DNA of 64,000 nt from a virus: the IMG/VR virus record IMGVR_UViG_3300028400_000003, positions 1 to 64,000 of that record, one strand, 5' to 3'. Made by a program: the position numbers and the translations under genes. Every line of letters begins with the position of its first letter. Position 1 is the first letter of the stretch. Below are positions 63,274 to 64,000 of this stretch, one piece after another. The notes beneath the pieces were generated by a model. It did not search any database and was not told the origin of the DNA. It saw nothing but the letters and a program-made list of their open reading frames with translations.

Positions 63274-64000
63274 ATGAACCCTAGAGTATCCAAGCGTGGC
63301 GACTACTGGTTCCCAGAGCTAGCCCTAGCTCAGGGGCCGGTGGAAATAGCCGTTACTGGTTCAGATTACGCAAGCCTTTTCGGCCATGTTTGGGCCGTAG
63401 CGCTCGAAGAGGCAGGCGAGGTGGCGTTGTATCAATACGACGCTGCGGCCACAACCTGGAACAAGAAGAGCACGATCACGGATGTACCTACACCGGTCAA
63501 TAAGATGCGCCACATCAGCCTGGCTTTCGATCAGGCAGCCCGGCCCATCATTGCCTATGAGCACGTAGACACGCAGCAGATTTACATCCGGCAATGGGAT
63601 GCTACGGCCAGCGCTTTTGTCTACCGGGGACCGTTTGACGGGGTTGATCCGGTGCTGGTCAACGATGCCGTAGCCCACTATCAAGTGAACGACAGTGATA
63701 TTTTGTGCTACCACTTAACAAAAGATAGGCTTACGTTGGTAGTGAGGGTTCAGCGTGAGCAATATTCCACCGCATACACACAGGAAACGCTTGCAGAGGC
63801 GGTATATCTAGACCAGGTGGCGGCGTTGCCGCTTCGGCTTGAGCTTGCTGGCTCCACCCTTGACGCACCTAATACCACAGGCTATGCACGTGTCACCGGC
63901 CTGTATCCTTATAACGCAGATGACCTGTTAGCTACAGCTAGCTATGTACCTGCACAATCCGCAATCTACCATCCGATAGTCGTTGTTGTTGACGTTGGCG
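63274..64000 (+). CDS. Tail-tip protein, paralog 2 (runs off window)
   Basis: The frame stays open to the window end (242 codons seen). It begins MNPRVSKRGDYWFPELALAQ and is clearly a paralog of the gene at 61098: AFDQAARPIIAYEHVDTQQIYIRQW, FVYRGPFDGVDPVLVNDAV and ILCYHLTKDRLTLVVRVQ all align. Its visible end (ATASYVPAQSAIYHPIVVVVDVG) enters the same type of repeat region. Confidence 0.75.
   Translation, partial: MNPRVSKRGDYWFPELALAQGPVEIAVTGSDYASLFGHVWAVALEEAGEVALYQYDAAATTWNKKSTITDVPTPVNKMRHISLAFDQAARPIIAYEHVDTQQIYIRQWDATASAFVYRGPFDGVDPVLVNDAVAHYQVNDSDILCYHLTKDRLTLVVRVQREQYSTAYTQETLAEAVYLDQVAALPLRLELAGSTLDAPNTTGYARVTGLYPYNADDLLATASYVPAQSAIYHPIVVVVDVG

Noticed and set aside
1-64000. CRISPR array or spaced repeats
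   Set aside because: No regularly spaced 25-40 base repeats seen; the repeated promoter cassettes are kilobases apart.
1-64000. Integrase, transposase or insertion sequence
   Set aside because: No frame with recognisable integrase or transposase motifs and no IS-type terminal repeats were found by eye.

Overview
The window is part of a large tailed-phage genome, most likely a siphovirus with a long non-contractile tail. It carries a complete set of head, connector and tail genes with no tail-sheath gene. Almost every gene reads on the + strand in tightly overlapping runs (ATGA, GTGA, TGATG). At least nine genes appear to be leaderless: a TANNNT -10 box sits 5-7 bases before the start codon. 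Leaderless mRNAs of this form are very common in Deinococcota (Thermus, Meiothermus, Deinococcus), so a host in that phylum is my best inference. Actinobacteria are the main alternative, and the host is not proven by the sequence.

Layout. (1) About 0-22 kb: many small early-type genes, driven by near-identical TTGACA / TATACT promoters joined to an AGGACAGGAGGTAGGC leader. Recognisable products are a dNMP-kinase-like P-loop protein, a recombination-directionality-factor-like protein, a MoxR ATPase with a VWA/metallopeptidase partner, a Csx16-family protein (candidate anti-CRISPR ring nuclease), a DEDD exonuclease, a dimeric dUTPase, a CCA-adding enzyme and a metallophosphoesterase. (2) 22.2-26.4 kb: a phage tmRNA, ten tRNA genes (Pro, Ala, Ser, Leu, Thr, Gln, Ser, Arg, Arg, Met), two hairpin-rich spacers that may be new structured RNAs, an RNA ligase and a RuvC-like nuclease. 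(3) 26.5-32.1 kb: replication-linked and unknown genes, including a DnaN-like clamp and three tandem copies of an unknown family. (4) 32.1-36.1 kb: an unusual island with a minus-strand glycosyltransferase-like gene, a methyltransferase-like protein with an odd catalytic motif, a PAPS-reductase/PP-loop protein and two ParB-like proteins. (5) 36.1-46.4 kb: terminase small and large subunits, portal, MuF-like protein, protease-scaffold fusion with a nested scaffold start, decoration protein, major capsid protein, connectors and tail tube. (6) 46.4-52.5 kb: about 16 small genes with three early-type promoters, inserted between the tail tube and the tail chaperones. It includes an RlaP-like nucleotidyltransferase, an NDK-like protein, a Lar-like zinc protein and a lipoprotein. 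(7) 52.5-64 kb: tail chaperones joined by a -1 frameshift, a 1514-residue tape measure, baseplate/tail-tip proteins and repeated receptor-type proteins running off the window end.

How it fits together. The tRNAs, tmRNA, RNA ligase, CCA-adding enzyme, RlaP-like nucleotidyltransferase and possibly the phosphoesterase together suggest a translation-maintenance and RNA-repair capacity that could counter host tRNA-cleaving defences. The Csx16-like gene suggests a separate answer to type III CRISPR signalling. The 32-36 kb island next to the terminase looks like a DNA-modification or packaging-associated module of unknown chemistry. No polymerase, helicase, integrase or lysis gene was recognised, so these presumably lie outside the window or are not recognisable by eye.
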